Shown here in pieces: positions 16,752 through 26,450 of a stretch of 53,866 bases of DNA; the stretch's first letter is position 1; every line of letters starts with the position of its first letter. The DNA lies in the NCBI GenBank assembly GCA_022768005.1, contig JALEMF010000022.1:1-53866 (forward strand), read 5' to 3'. Both the position numbers and the translations under genes were made by a program. The notes beneath the pieces are model-generated. The model ran no database searches and had not been told where the DNA came from. It saw only the letters and a list, made by a program, of their open reading frames with translations. The DNA is from Bacteroidales bacterium (GTDB lineage Bacteria > Bacteroidota > Bacteroidia > Bacteroidales > Muribaculaceae).

Positions 16752-18044
16752 CTAATTTTTCTTTTGAAGTCTTGACAGGAACAATGCGTATATGAGCATA
16801 TATGCTGTAAGTGCTACTGTCAGCCAGAAACTACCGAGGATTGAATTCTTGGCGATTATGCCCTGGAGGGTAGGGAATATACCACCGCCGCAAACCATTA
16901 CCATAAACAGTCCTGATGCAACTGCGGTGTATTTACCCAAGCCTGTAACGGCAAGATTGAATATCGCGCCCCACATCACTGATGTGCAAAGTCCGCAGAG
17001 GATAAAGAATACTGCGTTCATCGGGATTTGTACGGAACTGAATGAAAGTGTGCTTGAATCAAATCCGAAGAATGATACGATTTCTTCATTTGCGCAAATA
17101 CCTGCCGACATAAGTGCGATTGCTATTGCTGATGTTACGGCAAGCATTGTGCGGCTGGATACTTTTGAACCCATCATTCCGCCTACGAATCGGCCTACGA
17201 GCATCAATAGCCAGTATATGCCTACTACCGTGCCTGCGATTGCTGCCGGTGCAAAGGTGTTACTGTTCTTTACCAATTCGCTCTTGTCAAGGTATTGGAA
17301 ACACCAGTTTGCGATACCTACTTCTACACCTACGTAGCAGAAAATTGCTAAAATACCGAATGTGAAGTTAGGAAAAGAAAATGCACCTGTGATGCTTACT
17401 TTTTCTCCTTCTTTGCCAAGGTTAGGGTTCTCAGGAAGTTTTGAAAGGAATATTACGATGAATGCTACTGCAAAAATTCCCATTGCGAGGAAAAATACCG
17501 GATTTGCTGATGATATGCTGTTTGCAGAGCCACCGATGAGTCCGCCCACGATTACCGGAGCAAGTGTTGCACCGAGTGAATTGCATGAACCGCCGAATTG
17601 TACGAGTTGGTTTCCTTTATTCGGGGTTGAACCGAGGCTGTTAAGCATTGGGTTCACTACTGTATTCAACATACACATTGAGAAACCTGCGATAAATGCA
17701 CCGAGTAGGTATATTGACACTGCAAGAGTGTTGTCATCGCAGATATAGCCTGAAAAATATGTTACCGCTACTCCGATAAAGCCGACTGTCACTGCTGCGA
17801 GAGCTGTGAAACGGTAACCTTTGCGCTCAAGTATGATTCCGGCAGGAAGTCCCATAAATGCGTATGCTATAAAGTTTGCAAAAGTGCCGAGTTGAGACAT
17901 TACGGGATTTCCGTCGCTCATAGTCTCAATGACTTTGCCTAATGGGTTTTGATAACCTGTTACGAATGCAATCATGAAGAATAGTGCAAACATAATTGCA
18001 ATAGGCAGCGCGTAACTTTTTTTTGCTGCTTGTTCTTGTTCCAT
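16752..18044 (-). CDS. FucP/GluP-type MFS sugar:proton symporter
   Basis: A 430-residue inner-membrane protein with about 12 hydrophobic segments. The N-terminus IAIMFALFFMIAFVTGYQNP, and MCMLNTVVNPMLNSLG (about 125-140), are typical of the fucose/glucose-galactose (FHS) branch of the major facilitator superfamily. It probably imports a hexose or 6-deoxyhexose with protons. It is last in a compact minus-strand group behind yggS (55-base gap) and DUF4494. The neighbours do not identify the sugar, and no isomerase or kinase for it is linked. Confidence 0.85.
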   Translation of the reverse strand: MEQEQAAKKSYALPIAIMFALFFMIAFVTGYQNPLGKVIETMSDGNPVMSQLGTFANFIAYAFMGLPAGIILERKGYRFTALAAVTVGFIGVAVTYFSGYICDDNTLAVSIYLLGAFIAGFSMCMLNTVVNPMLNSLGSTPNKGNQLVQFGGSCNSLGATLAPVIVGGLIGGSANSISSANPVFFLAMGIFAVAFIVIFLSKLPENPNLGKEGEKVSITGAFSFPNFTFGILAIFCYVGVEVGIANWCFQYLDKSELVKNSNTFAPAAIAGTVVGIYWLLMLVGRFVGGMMGSKVSSRTMLAVTSAIAIALMSAGICANEEIVSFFGFDSSTLSFSSVQIPMNAVFFILCGLCTSVMWGAIFNLAVTGLGKYTAVASGLFMVMVCGGGIFPTLQGIIAKNSILGSFWLTVALTAYMLIYALFLSRLQKKN

Positions 18045-18099
18045 ATTAGGTGAAATTTTAAGGGGGTTATTTTGGTTAATTTATTTCCATTCAGTAGGG

Positions 18100-18768
18100 T
18101 TAGTATTCTCTTTGTCCGAAGATGTCAGTGCCTATTCGCACTAAGTTACTTCCACATTCTATTGCTATTTTATGGTCGTCGCTCATACCCATGGATACGA
18201 TGTCGAATCCTCTCAAGTCAGGGCATAAAGCGAGAATTTTGTCAAATGTCTTTTTGATTGTCGTGAAATCACATCTGATACGGTCCGTGTCATCAGTGTT
18301 TGATGCCATACCCATAACACCGCAAATATGCGTTGCCTTCAAGTTTTCAAATTGTCGTGCTGTGAAGTAGTTCAGAAGTTCCTCTACGGAGAAGCCGAAC
18401 TTTGTTTCTTCTTGCGCAACGTGAAGCTGCATTAACACTTTCGTGACTACTCCTTTTTTTGCAGACTCTTCGTCGATGACGTCAAGCAAGTGGATTGTGT
18501 CAACGCTCTCTATTAGTTCTACATTTCCGATGATTTGCTTTACCTTATTCGTCTGCAAATGCCCTATAAAGTGCCAGCGAGTATCAGCGGGGAGATTAGG
18601 TCTTTTTGCAACAAGTTCCTGCACTCTGCTCTCTCCGAAAATACGCTGCCCGGCTTCGTAAGCCTCAATGAGTTTTTCCACCGGGTGAAATTTTGACACT
18701 GCCACAAGTTGAACACCTTTAGGGTCAAGTTCTTGATGTAATTCTTTTATGTGGTCAGCGATAGTCAT
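18100..18768 (-). CDS. YggS/PLPBP-family pyridoxal-phosphate homeostasis protein
   Basis: A 222-residue single-domain PLP-barrel protein. The PLP lysine lies in LVAVSKFHP (about 22-30), followed by the family motifs FGESRVQELVAKR, WHFIGHLQTNKVKQI and SMGMSDDHKIAIECGSNLVR, with GTDIFGQREY at the C-terminus. It binds PLP and balances vitamin B6 and amino-acid pools; it is not a racemase despite the fold. It is 16 bases downstream of the DUF4494 gene and probably cotranscribed with it. Length and motifs are standard. Confidence 0.93.
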   Translation of the reverse strand: MTIADHIKELHQELDPKGVQLVAVSKFHPVEKLIEAYEAGQRIFGESRVQELVAKRPNLPADTRWHFIGHLQTNKVKQIIGNVELIESVDTIHLLDVIDEESAKKGVVTKVLMQLHVAQEETKFGFSVEELLNYFTARQFENLKATHICGVMGMASNTDDTDRIRCDFTTIKKTFDKILALCPDLRGFDIVSMGMSDDHKIAIECGSNLVRIGTDIFGQREY

Positions 18769-18784
18769 AATTGTGCGATTTAAA

Positions 18785-19216
18785 TTATCCTAATTTGGCG
18801 TCGTAAACGTCCATAATCATAGTTTCGCTTATTGCCTGGATTTCGTAGTCCGCAAGAGTGGATTTCATACCTTCAAGGAAGTTGTCGTATGCTCCTTTGA
18901 AGTCTGCACCTGCAACGAGCATAGTACTAACGGATTTTTTCTCTACTGCCGTCTTTTCGTCAATAGTGATAAATGCCACTTTTGCAAGATACCATTTATC
19001 TGCTGTGTCATCACGGAAAATTTCAGCAATTTTTGTGCGCTTTACGGCAGAAACTGAAAATTCTCCGGAGATGAAAGGTTTCATTTCCTCTGTAATTCTT
19101 GCTTCAGCTTCAGTAAATGACAGAGCATCTACCAGGTATGCTTCAGTAACTTTTTTTACTGAACCGTTTTCTTGCACTTTATCGAATTTTATTTTACATT
19201 CAAACCAGTTTGCCAT
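18785..19216 (-). CDS. DUF4494 family protein
   Basis: A 143-residue soluble protein without signal peptide or membrane segment. It starts MANWFECKIKFDKVQENGSV and contains an alternating beta pattern with ALSFTEAEARITEEM and KWYLAKVAFITIDEKT. I recognise the small Bacteroidetes-specific DUF4494 family, whose function is unknown. It heads the group DUF4494-yggS-MFS. A possible -7 element (TAATTTTG on the minus strand, 19268-19261) lies 45 bases upstream. Confidence 0.75.
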   Translation of the reverse strand: MANWFECKIKFDKVQENGSVKKVTEAYLVDALSFTEAEARITEEMKPFISGEFSVSAVKRTKIAEIFRDDTADKWYLAKVAFITIDEKTAVEKKSVSTMLVAGADFKGAYDNFLEGMKSTLADYEIQAISETMIMDVYDAKLG

Positions 19217-19357
19217 AATTCTTATATTTTTAAAAAGTTTATTTTATGTGTATTCTTTTACAAAATTAGTGATTTTTTAGGAGAAAGGCTTTAAAATGCC
19301 CTTGAAATGTTTAATGTGATTTCTACAATAAATGTTAAAGTTTTATTGTATATAACA

Positions 19358-19387
19358 AAAGAGGAAAGCGTTGAAACTTTCCTCTTT
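19358..19387 (-). terminator. Terminator after rpsO
   Basis: A perfect 11-bp stem AAAGAGGAAAG / CTTTCCTCTTT (19358-19368 with 19377-19387) lies 38 bases after the rpsO stop and is followed on the minus strand by T-rich sequence. Confidence 0.75.
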
Positions 19388-19424
19388 AAAATCGTAATCT
19401 TCAAGTAGAACTGCTATGCGGCAA

Positions 19425-19700
19425 TTACTTTCTGATACCTAACTCTTTTTGAGCGATTATCGCACGGTAGCGGTTGATATCTTTCTTGATAAGGTAATCA
19501 AGGAGACGACGACGTTTACCTACGAGTTGCTTAAGAGCGCGAGCAGTTGTATAATCTTTGTGATTTGACTTAAGGTGTTCAGTCAAATGAGCAATACGAA
19601 CCGAGAACAATGCAATCTGTGCTTCAGGTGAGCCAGTGTCAGTCTTACCCTTACCGTATTTCTCAAAGATTTCTACTTTTTCTTCAGAATTCAAGTGCAT
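19425..19700 (-). CDS. rpsO: 30S ribosomal protein S15
   Basis: A 91-residue protein, close to the usual 89. It contains the S15 signature DTGSPEAQIALFSVRIAHLT (about 21-40), then LKSNHKDYTTARALKQLVGK and RRRLLDYL. It binds 16S rRNA in the central domain of the small subunit. It is monocistronic, with its own promoter (19751-19780) and a terminator downstream. S15 autoregulates its mRNA in other bacteria; no such structure was resolved here. Confidence 0.98.
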   Translation of the reverse strand: MHLNSEEKVEIFEKYGKGKTDTGSPEAQIALFSVRIAHLTEHLKSNHKDYTTARALKQLVGKRRRLLDYLIKKDINRYRAIIAQKELGIRK

Positions 19701-19750
19701 TCTTTTGGAGTTTTAGTAGTGTTAATAAAATAAAATTATTTAAAGCGGCA

Positions 19751-19780
19751 CAAAGGTACGATTAATTTTTGAAATATCAA
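19751..19780 (-). promoter_or_regulatory. Promoter of rpsO
   Basis: On the minus strand TTG (19780-19778), 19 bases, then TACCTTTG (19758-19751). It fits the Bacteroidetes consensus and lies 51 bases before the start. Confidence 0.7.
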
Positions 19781-19802
19781 GCGTAAATTGCGCCTTTTTG
19801 TA

Positions 19803-20141
19803 TTATTCAAGGTTGTTTTGTTTATCTTTAGCAGGATTGCGATAGAAAATCTTGCCTTCGATATACTCTTGTGTAGCGATAAGAGTGGGTTTTGGAAGTC
19901 TTTCGTAGTAACGAGAGATTTCAATTTGTTCACGGTTTTCGGTAACTTCTTCGAGGTTATCGGTAGAAGTTGTGAACTCTTGAAGTTTGCGTTCCAAGTC
20001 ATGCTTCATCTCGAGTGCTATTTGGTTAGCGCGTTTAGCGATGATGCATACAGTCTCATAGACGTTGCCTGTATCAGCCGAGAGTGCTATCATATCACGG
20101 GTGACAGTGTTAAGTGGGGCGTTTGTCTTTTTATAGTCCAT
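19803..20141 (-). CDS. rpoZ: RNA polymerase omega subunit, Bacteroidetes type
   Basis: A 112-residue protein beginning MDYKKTNAPLNTVTRDMIAL. The omega core is VYETVCIIAKRANQIALEMK (about 27-46), followed by a helical extension ending PTLIATQEYIEGKIFYR. This is the divergent omega found in Bacteroidetes, often left as hypothetical. It sits 15 bases downstream of bamD, a linkage I know from other Bacteroidales, and is probably cotranscribed with it. It assists assembly of RNA polymerase. Confidence 0.85.
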   Translation of the reverse strand: MDYKKTNAPLNTVTRDMIALSADTGNVYETVCIIAKRANQIALEMKHDLERKLQEFTTSTDNLEEVTENREQIEISRYYERLPKPTLIATQEYIEGKIFYRNPAKDKQNNLE

Positions 20142-20156
20142 GTTCTTAAAAATATA

Positions 20157-20966
20157 TTAGTCTTTTACGTATTTTTGTGCTATTTTGAGGATATTGTCTG
20201 CCTCTTGTCTGTTAGGGCCGTCAGGGTAGTTGTTGATGAAACTGTAGTATTCGTCAATCACCTCACGGAAACGGTCGGCCTTTTTTTCTTCAACGCTTAG
20301 AGATGCAATCTGGTAGCGTGATTTGAGAATTAGCATTTCAAGTTCCTCTTTGTATTTAGAGTATGGGTATTCCTTTATAGCGTTTTGTGCTGTGATAATA
20401 GCCGCTTCATAGTTATTACCCATATATGTGCCGAGGTTGTAGTAGAGTTGCGCATTTTGAAGTTGCTTCAATGTCAGTTTGTCCTGCAATTCAAATATTG
20501 CGCTTTGTGCTATTGACACTTTGTCGCTTTTTGGGAAAAGGTCAAGGAATGCTTGAAGTTCTTCTATTGCTTTGACAGTGTAAGTTTGGTCAAGTTGCGG
20601 ATCCGGTGAGTCAAGGTAGTAACCGTAACCGGCAAAGAAACGAGCCATTTCCGTGTATTTGCCTTTAGGGTAGCGATTGTAGTAAGTCTGGAAATATGCG
20701 GTAGCGTCATAGTATTCCTTGTTTTCGTAGTAACTCATAGCTAGAAGATAAAGAGATTCTTCCGCTTTGTCGGTCCCCTTGAAAACTGTTACGACGTCTT
20801 TGAGCAATGTAGTGGCTTGTGCGTATTTTTTTTCTTCAAATGCTTTCTTTGCGAATTCGAATTTATACGTATAGTCATTGCTTTTCAACACTTTTTGGTA
20901 TTCACCGCAAGAGCTGAAGGTAATTATTGCCGAAAATAGCAGTATGATGGATATAAACTTTCGCAT
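20157..20966 (-). CDS. bamD: Outer-membrane assembly lipoprotein BamD
   Basis: A 269-residue lipoprotein. The signal peptide MRKFISIILLFSAIITFSSC has a lipobox Cys20, followed by TPR repeats (FEFAKKAFEEKKYAQATTLL, LYLLAMSYYENKEYYDATAY, FQTYYNRYPKGKYTEMARFF). It belongs to the BAM complex that inserts beta-barrel proteins. The frame is open up to 21005, but the ATG at 20966 begins the signal peptide exactly. A -7 box TAATTTTG (minus strand, 21000-20993) lies between the two starts, so the longer start would be outside the transcript. Confidence 0.92.
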   Translation of the reverse strand: MRKFISIILLFSAIITFSSCGEYQKVLKSNDYTYKFEFAKKAFEEKKYAQATTLLKDVVTVFKGTDKAEESLYLLAMSYYENKEYYDATAYFQTYYNRYPKGKYTEMARFFAGYGYYLDSPDPQLDQTYTVKAIEELQAFLDLFPKSDKVSIAQSAIFELQDKLTLKQLQNAQLYYNLGTYMGNNYEAAIITAQNAIKEYPYSKYKEELEMLILKSRYQIASLSVEEKKADRFREVIDEYYSFINNYPDGPNRQEADNILKIAQKYVKD

Positions 20967-21076
20967 ACCGATACACAATTTGTTACGAACTGCAAAATTA
21001 GTCATTTTTTTGCAGTTTCGGGGCTATTTGTCGGAATTTTTTTGTTAAACTTGCTTAATCTGCTTATTTTCAAGCA

Positions 21077-21460
21077 TTAATATATTAATTGGTACTCCAT
21101 AGGATATACGTCGCCGTAATCCATATCCCATAGGAACAGGCGGTTACCTCTCACTTCGTACTCATAGTTCCATACGTCGCCGTTTCTGAAGCGTAACTGT
21201 AAATCATCGTAGTTGACGTACCAGAAAAATGGTGTTTGATTTGTAGGGTAGCCGTAGTGTCCCCATCCATTGTATTCGAGATAGTATCCTGTACCGTCGG
21301 AGTAAAATTCGAATTCGTGATAGATGTTTGACTCTGATGTTACTCCCCATGTACCTACGAGCGGTGAGTAGTATGGTTCATCATCATCGCAAGATACAAG
21401 TACGGGCAATAGTATCAGTACTACCGCTAACGGCAAAAATATTCTCTTGATTTTTTCCAT
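21077..21460 (-). CDS. Small lipocalin-like lipoprotein of unknown function
   Basis: A 127-residue predicted lipoprotein with lipobox Cys24 (LPVLVSCDDDEP); the acidic run after Cys suggests export to the surface. The mature part starts LVGTWGVTSESN and is a short beta-rich, Tyr/Trp-rich domain, reminiscent of the lipocalin-like proteins common in Bacteroidales. I cannot assign a function. It begins 23 bases after cydB and may ride on the cyd transcript. Confidence 0.75.
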   Translation of the reverse strand: MEKIKRIFLPLAVVLILLPVLVSCDDDEPYYSPLVGTWGVTSESNIYHEFEFYSDGTGYYLEYNGWGHYGYPTNQTPFFWYVNYDDLQLRFRNGDVWNYEYEVRGNRLFLWDMDYGDVYPMEYQLIY

Positions 21461-21483
21461 TGTGAGTATAGTGTTATATCCGA

Positions 21484-22626
21484 TTAATACAAGTGGTCTT
21501 CTTTGTCCATTTCTTCAGGCGTAATGTGCTCGGAATCAAATTTGTACCATACGTAACCAATGTATGCGAGCACTACCGGGACGAATAGTGATGCGTAAGA
21601 CATTACGGTGAGGGTGTATTGTGAAGAAGAGCTGTTTGTTATTGTCAGTGAACTGTTTACGTCAAGGAGTGACGGATAATATGCTGTGTTGTTCAGTCCT
21701 AAAATGCAGAACAATGCAAAAATTGTCAGCACAGTACCAATCCCGCAGTACCATATCCCGCGGCGGTTATGTTCCGGAGTTAATATGGTGTAGATGATGG
21801 AGAAAACTACGGTTGTTACGCCTGCCAGGAATATCAGTCCTATCCACCACATATCTATCATATTGTAGAAATATTTGTATTTCACTGCTATGATTGAGCC
21901 GTCAGGCTGTTCTTCGTAGCCTGTTGCCGCAAAGATGAATGACATCATTATCAGGAATAACACTACGAATATTCCGCCGTTTATCATCATTGAACGACGA
22001 CTTCTTGACATTATCACTTGATCTCCGTCAAGGTTGTTCATAAAGTAAAATGCCGCTTGCGTTCTGGCGAGATAGAGAACCGTGAAACCTACGAGGAGAT
22101 TTTTGAGTGAATATATGGCTTCGATTCCATGGGTGTTGCTCCAAGTGGAAATCATTGGAGACTCTGCATTTGCAATATTGCCTTTTGCTATGGTAAATTC
22201 GGCTCCAAAAAACATTGTTCCTACTGCCACTCCGAGTAATATGCAGCCTGCACAGCCGTTTATGAACAGGAGTATGTCGTAGAAACGTCTGCCGAACAGG
22301 TTGCCCGGTTTGCGACGGAACTCATAACTGAATGCTTGGACTACGAAACTTAGTAATATAAGTGACCATAGCCAGTATGCTCCTCCGAATGTTGTGGAAT
22401 AGAATAGTGGAAAGGCTGCAAAAAACGCACCTCCGAAAAGGACGAGTGTAGTAAATGTGATTTCCCATTTCCTACCGAGGGAATTTATCATCATTTGGCG
22501 CATTGTGACTCCGTTTGCTCTGTAAAGCAGTGTTTGACCTCCTTGTACGAACAGTAAGAATACGAGTAATGCGCCGATAATTGATATCAGTATCCACCAA
22601 TACGTCTGTAAGTCATGTAATTCCAT
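21484..22626 (-). CDS. cydB: Cytochrome bd ubiquinol oxidase subunit II
   Basis: A 380-residue integral membrane protein with about 9 hydrophobic segments. It opens LQTYWWILISIIGALLVFLL, as CydB proteins do, and contains the GGQTLLYR-type loop and SYEFRRKPGN. With CydA it forms the high-affinity oxygen-reducing quinol oxidase of the inner membrane. In anaerobic gut Bacteroidales this enzyme allows use or removal of nanomolar oxygen. It starts 11 bases after cydA stops. No cydX-like small subunit was recognised; the DUF4492 protein upstream may be an accessory. Confidence 0.95.
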   Translation of the reverse strand: MELHDLQTYWWILISIIGALLVFLLFVQGGQTLLYRANGVTMRQMMINSLGRKWEITFTTLVLFGGAFFAAFPLFYSTTFGGAYWLWSLILLSFVVQAFSYEFRRKPGNLFGRRFYDILLFINGCAGCILLGVAVGTMFFGAEFTIAKGNIANAESPMISTWSNTHGIEAIYSLKNLLVGFTVLYLARTQAAFYFMNNLDGDQVIMSRSRRSMMINGGIFVVLFLIMMSFIFAATGYEEQPDGSIIAVKYKYFYNMIDMWWIGLIFLAGVTTVVFSIIYTILTPEHNRRGIWYCGIGTVLTIFALFCILGLNNTAYYPSLLDVNSSLTITNSSSSQYTLTVMSYASLFVPVVLAYIGYVWYKFDSEHITPEEMDKEDHLY

Positions 22627-22637
22627 ATCTGTATATC

Positions 22638-24203
22638 TTAACGGTTTGTTATATCTTCTTTTGATGCTTTAAATATTTCTCGGAGCATTATGCTGACTTC
22701 GGCTATGAACAGTCCGCTGAACAGGACTACGAAAATCCAAAATGTGGTTTCAACTGAGGCTGCTGATACTGAGGATACGGCTGCCCTTACAGGTAAAAGG
22801 TCCTGTACTGCCCACGGTTGACGTCCTACTTCAGCCACTACCCAGCCGGCTTCGCTTACTATCCACACTACCGGTATTGTGAGTATTCCTGACAGTAGTA
22901 CAAACTTGTTCTTAAATAGTCCTTTGAACTTGAATACGCCGGCGAGTGAAATTATGAAGAACAGAAGAAGGTAACCTCCGCCTATCACCATTATGCGGAA
23001 GGAGTAGAATGTCAATGGTACGTTCGGCACTGCCTGTGCAGGATTGTCAAAATAGCCGTAGCCGAAGTTCTTGAAGTTTGCTTCCAAGTCCGCAGCGGCT
23101 TGCTCTGTGGCGTCAAAGTCTTTTGCTTCAACCGCCGCATTATATCGGCGTAGTGCTTCATGGGCTTTTTTGCCGGATTCAATTCGCTCTGCGTACGATA
23201 GATTTTTAATTGTATCCCCGTTTTCAGTAAGTTCTATTCCATCGATAATGTCATTTATGCCGGGAACAAATGCTTTGCTGTCGTGCTTGGCGAGGATTGA
23301 GAGTCCGTTAGGAATATCAATAGAATATATCATAGCCGTCTCATCGTTTTCAATGGTCTTGTTTGGATTCAGTATCCCGAAGCCTACCAGACTTTGTCCG
23401 CCTGCTTCACCTCTGTACAAGCCTTCCATAGCGGCAAGTTTCATAGGTTGCACTTTTGAAACCTGTACTGCAGAGCCGTCGCCTGTCCACATTGTGAGGA
23501 TAATGCCTATAAGTCCGATAATACTTGCTATTTTGATAGAAGTGCTTGTAGCTTTTTCATTTGATTTGCGCAGCAGCAGGAAGCAACTTACTCCAATTAC
23601 GAATACGCTGCCGAGTACCCAGCCGCTTAACACTGTGTGTAAGAATTTGTTAGTAGCAGTCGGGGATAATGCCACCTCACTGAAATTTGACATCACATTT
23701 CGTGCTTGTTCCGGATCAAATTCCATTCCTACAGGATTTTGCATCCATGCATTTGCTATAAGTATCCAAAGGGCTGATATGCACACGCCTATCGCTGTCA
23801 GCCACGTTGCTGCAAGGTGAAATTTAGGTCCTACCTTATTCCACCCGAACATCATCACTGCAAAGAATGTTGATTCAAGGAAAAAGGCAAAGATGCCTTC
23901 AATGGCTAACGGGGCACCGAAAATATCACCTACGAACCAACTGTAGTTCGACCAGTTTGTACCGAATTCGAATTCAAGAATAATACCTGTTGCTACACCA
24001 CAAGCAAAGTTTATTGCGAAAAGAGTCATCCAAAATTGAGTGATTTTTTTCATACTGTCTTCGCGTGTTTTGTAGTAAACACTTTCCATTACGCTTACTA
24101 TCAGTGATAACCCGATTGTAAGCGGCACGAAAATCCAATGCATCATTGCGGTGAGTGCAAACTGGGCTCTTGACCAGTCAACTAAACTTAATAAGTCGTT
24201 CAT
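22638..24203 (-). CDS. cydA: Cytochrome bd ubiquinol oxidase subunit I
   Basis: A 521-residue membrane protein. N-terminal SRAQFALTAMMHWIFVPLTI contains the heme ligand His22. The quinol-binding Q-loop is in the middle, and the hallmark GRQPWAVQDLLPVR lies near the C-terminus, with SFRIMVIGGG carrying the Met heme ligand region. It holds hemes b558, b595 and d. It overlaps the DUF4492 gene by ATGA (24200-24203) and is followed by cydB, so the three are translationally coupled. Confidence 0.97.
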   Translation of the reverse strand: MNDLLSLVDWSRAQFALTAMMHWIFVPLTIGLSLIVSVMESVYYKTREDSMKKITQFWMTLFAINFACGVATGIILEFEFGTNWSNYSWFVGDIFGAPLAIEGIFAFFLESTFFAVMMFGWNKVGPKFHLAATWLTAIGVCISALWILIANAWMQNPVGMEFDPEQARNVMSNFSEVALSPTATNKFLHTVLSGWVLGSVFVIGVSCFLLLRKSNEKATSTSIKIASIIGLIGIILTMWTGDGSAVQVSKVQPMKLAAMEGLYRGEAGGQSLVGFGILNPNKTIENDETAMIYSIDIPNGLSILAKHDSKAFVPGINDIIDGIELTENGDTIKNLSYAERIESGKKAHEALRRYNAAVEAKDFDATEQAAADLEANFKNFGYGYFDNPAQAVPNVPLTFYSFRIMVIGGGYLLLFFIISLAGVFKFKGLFKNKFVLLSGILTIPVVWIVSEAGWVVAEVGRQPWAVQDLLPVRAAVSSVSAASVETTFWIFVVLFSGLFIAEVSIMLREIFKASKEDITNR

Positions 24204-24466
24204 ATAGCGTGTGTTGTTAAATGATTATTTATTAGCGTCGTTTTATAATTTCTGTTTTTATCCGTAATTTCCTTACGTACTTTTGCGGCTTTTTCTACGT
24301 CGTCTTTGCACGTTGAATTAAGAAAATCCGGAAAGAAAAACACTTTTAGTATCGCAAAGATAATAATTAATTTTACAATAATCAATATCCACAATTTTTT
24401 GCCTACTGTCATTGACTTAAAACCGTCAATATACAGGTCTGCGATTTTACTAAACAGTGTTTTCAT
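24200..24466 (-). CDS. DUF4492 protein linked to cydAB
   Basis: An 88-residue protein with one membrane segment (about 25-46, KLWILIIVKLIIIFAILKVF) preceded by the conserved IADLYIDGFKSMTVGKKLW and followed by a charged tail. It matches the small DUF4492 family that Bacteroidetes encode immediately upstream of cytochrome bd. The ATGA overlap with cydA supports a joint role, perhaps in assembly or stability of the oxidase. That role is inference. Confidence 0.82.
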   Translation of the reverse strand: MKTLFSKIADLYIDGFKSMTVGKKLWILIIVKLIIIFAILKVFFFPDFLNSTCKDDVEKAAKVRKEITDKNRNYKTTLINNHLTTHAI

Positions 24467-24474
24467 ACTCTGCT

Positions 24475-25254
24475 TTAAGATTTATTTTTACGCATTATCA
24501 CTGTTGCCACTCTTCCGGAATTTACGCCTGATTTTCTTGCTGAAAATAATTCAGTGTAATTGCAGCGGGTGCATTTACCGGATATAGTTATGTTTTCTTC
24601 TTTTATCCCGGTGTATAGAAGTTGTATTTTTGCTGATTGTACGAGATCAACGTGTTTTTTGCCGGTTATTTCGTTCGTGGTGATAACGCAGTTACCGAAT
24701 TTTGTACGAAATTTTTCTGCAATCTCGTCACTTGTCTCAAAACATTCACTGCATATAGCCGGACCTATAACGGCTTTGAAGTGTTTTGCTCCAAGTTCCT
24801 TTGCTTTTGTAACTGTCTTTGGAATTATTTCGGAAACTATTCCTCGCCAACCGGCATGGATAGCGGAGATTAGTCCTGTGGTTGTGTCTGCGAGCAGTAC
24901 GGGAACGCAGTCTGCGGTATTTATGACGAGGGCAATGTCGGTGAGGCGTGTGATTAGCGAATCCACTCCGGTGATATTTCCTTGCGGAACGTTATCAATG
25001 ACTGCGACTGTATCAGAGTGAGTTTGTCGCGGTATAATCAGGTTTTGCGGAGGTATGCCTAAATAATCACAAAGCGATTGGCGGCAAAGTGATACTTTTT
25101 TGCCGTCATCGCCTGTATAATCACATATTGAAAAACCGTCGTAAGGCGATTCGGCATCAATGCCTTCCCCTCTAAGTGTGGAAAAGGCTATGATGTCTTC
25201 ACCCATATTATAATTGAAGACCTTAATTATGTTATTCTTTCGGTTCATCATCAT
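24475..25254 (-). CDS. pgeF: Peptidoglycan editing factor / YfiH laccase-like protein
   Basis: About 259 residues of the YfiH (DUF152, multicopper-polyphenol-oxidase-like) family. Metal-site motifs are RQTHSDTV (His), [12 protein letters not shown] (Cys) and SAIHAGWRG (His), followed by [10 protein letters not shown] and the C-terminal [16 protein letters not shown]. The E. coli homologue removes wrong L-Ser from peptidoglycan precursors. The frame extends to 25383, but that part lies wholly inside obg. The cluster of three ATGs at 25254-25246 is the likely start and overlaps the obg end by up to 23 bases. It is 8 bases before DUF4492. Confidence 0.88.
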   Translation of the reverse strand: MMMNRKNNIIKVFNYNMGEDIIAFSTLRGEGIDAESPYDGFSICDYTGDDGKKVSLCRQSLCDYLGIPPQNLIIPRQTHSDTVAVIDNVPQGNITGVDSLITRLTDIALVINTADCVPVLLADTTTGLISAIHAGWRGIVSEIIPKTVTKAKELGAKHFKAVIGPAICSECFETSDEIAEKFRTKFGNCVITTNEITGKKHVDLVQSAKIQLLYTGIKEENITISGKCTRCNYTELFSARKSGVNSGRVATVIMRKNKS

Positions 25255-26416
25255 AAAGGGCTTCGTCGTCCCAATCGTATTCCTCGTAGTTGTCGTCGTC
25301 ATCGTATTCCAAGTCATCTTCATTGACAGGGGTTTGCTCAAAGATGAATTCATCTTCTTCGCGTACACGGTGATGACCGTCAAGAGGACGGTGGGTGATA
25401 GGATTTACCACGATTTTGTTGCTTTCAGCGGTTATTGCGCTCCATAGCAAGTCCTTAAGTTCCGTAATACCTTGACCGGTAACTGCTGAGATGAATACGG
25501 TAGGTACTCCTTCCGGAAGAGTCTCCTTGATAGCCTCGGTAAGTTCCTCATCAAGCATATCGCTCTTTGAGATAGCGAGAATACGAGGCTTATCCATAAG
25601 CTGCGGATTGAAGTGCGCAAGTTCGTTGAGGAGAATTTCGTAGTCTGCTGCTATATCGTTAGAGTCTGCCGGAACCATAAAGAGAAGTACCGCATTTCGC
25701 TCTATGTGACGCAAAAATCTGAGTCCGAGACCTTTACCATCGCTTGCTCCTTCGATAATTCCAGGAATATCTGCCATTACAAATGAGCGGCTGTCACGAT
25801 AACTTACTATTCCTAACTGCGGTTCCATTGTAGTAAAAGGATAGTCCGCAATCTTAGGACGTGCTGCCGATACTGATGAAAGTAATGTTGACTTTCCTGC
25901 GTTAGGAAATCCAACAAGTCCTACGTCGGCGAGAAGTTTAAGTTCAAGGATGATGCTCTTTTCAATAGCCGGTTCACCGGGCTGAGCGTAGCGAGGTGTA
26001 CGGTTCGTGGCGGATTTGAAATGCCAGTTTCCAAGACCACCGCGACCGCCGCGGAGAAGTTTTATTTCTTCATCGTGCTCGGTCACTTCACAGAGGTATT
26101 CGCCTGTCTCCGAATCAAATACTACTGTTCCGCACGGCACTTCTATTGTAACATCATCACCGTCTTTGCCGAAACTTCTGCCACCGCTGCCGCTTTCACC
26201 GTTTCCGGCAAAAATGTGGCGACGGAATTTCAGTGGTAGCAATGTCCACATATTTTTGTTTCCTTTGAGGATTATATGACCGCCGCGACCTCCGTCGCCT
26301 CCGTCAGGTCCGCCTTTAGGAATATATTTAGCACGATAAAAATGCTTTGAGCCTGCTCCGCCTTTTCCCGAGCGGCACAGTATCTTTACGTAGTCTATAA
26401 AGTTTGAGTCTGCCAT
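25232..26416 (-). CDS. obgE: Obg/CgtA ribosome-assembly GTPase
   Basis: A 394-residue GTPase. The N-terminal Gly-rich Obg fold spans about 1-160 ([32 protein letters not shown]). The G domain has P-loop GFPNAGKST (about 168-176), DIPGIIEGA (G3) and SKSD (G4). A strongly acidic tail runs from about 350 ([20 protein letters not shown]-like). It acts in 50S assembly and stress control. It is 34 bases after the nucleotidyltransferase gene and overlaps pgeF, so it may share a transcript with the nonulosonic acid genes upstream. Confidence 0.97.
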   Translation of the reverse strand: MADSNFIDYVKILCRSGKGGAGSKHFYRAKYIPKGGPDGGDGGRGGHIILKGNKNMWTLLPLKFRRHIFAGNGESGSGGRSFGKDGDDVTIEVPCGTVVFDSETGEYLCEVTEHDEEIKLLRGGRGGLGNWHFKSATNRTPRYAQPGEPAIEKSIILELKLLADVGLVGFPNAGKSTLLSSVSAARPKIADYPFTTMEPQLGIVSYRDSRSFVMADIPGIIEGASDGKGLGLRFLRHIERNAVLLFMVPADSNDIAADYEILLNELAHFNPQLMDKPRILAISKSDMLDEELTEAIKETLPEGVPTVFISAVTGQGITELKDLLWSAITAESNKIVVNPITHRPLDGHHRVREEDEFIFEQTPVNEDDLEYDDDDNYEEYDWDDEALYDDEPKE

Positions 26417-26450
26417 AATCTGAATTACTTTTTATAAATGTTGTAAAATA

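Noticed and set aside
20967-21005. Longer bamD start at 21005
   Set aside because: It would put 13 residues before a perfect lipoprotein signal peptide and lies upstream of the predicted transcription start.
25255-25383. Extended N-terminus for pgeF
   Set aside because: The extension is low-complexity Thr/Met-rich sequence caused by reading the obg acidic tail in another frame; family homology starts after the ATG cluster at 25254-25246.
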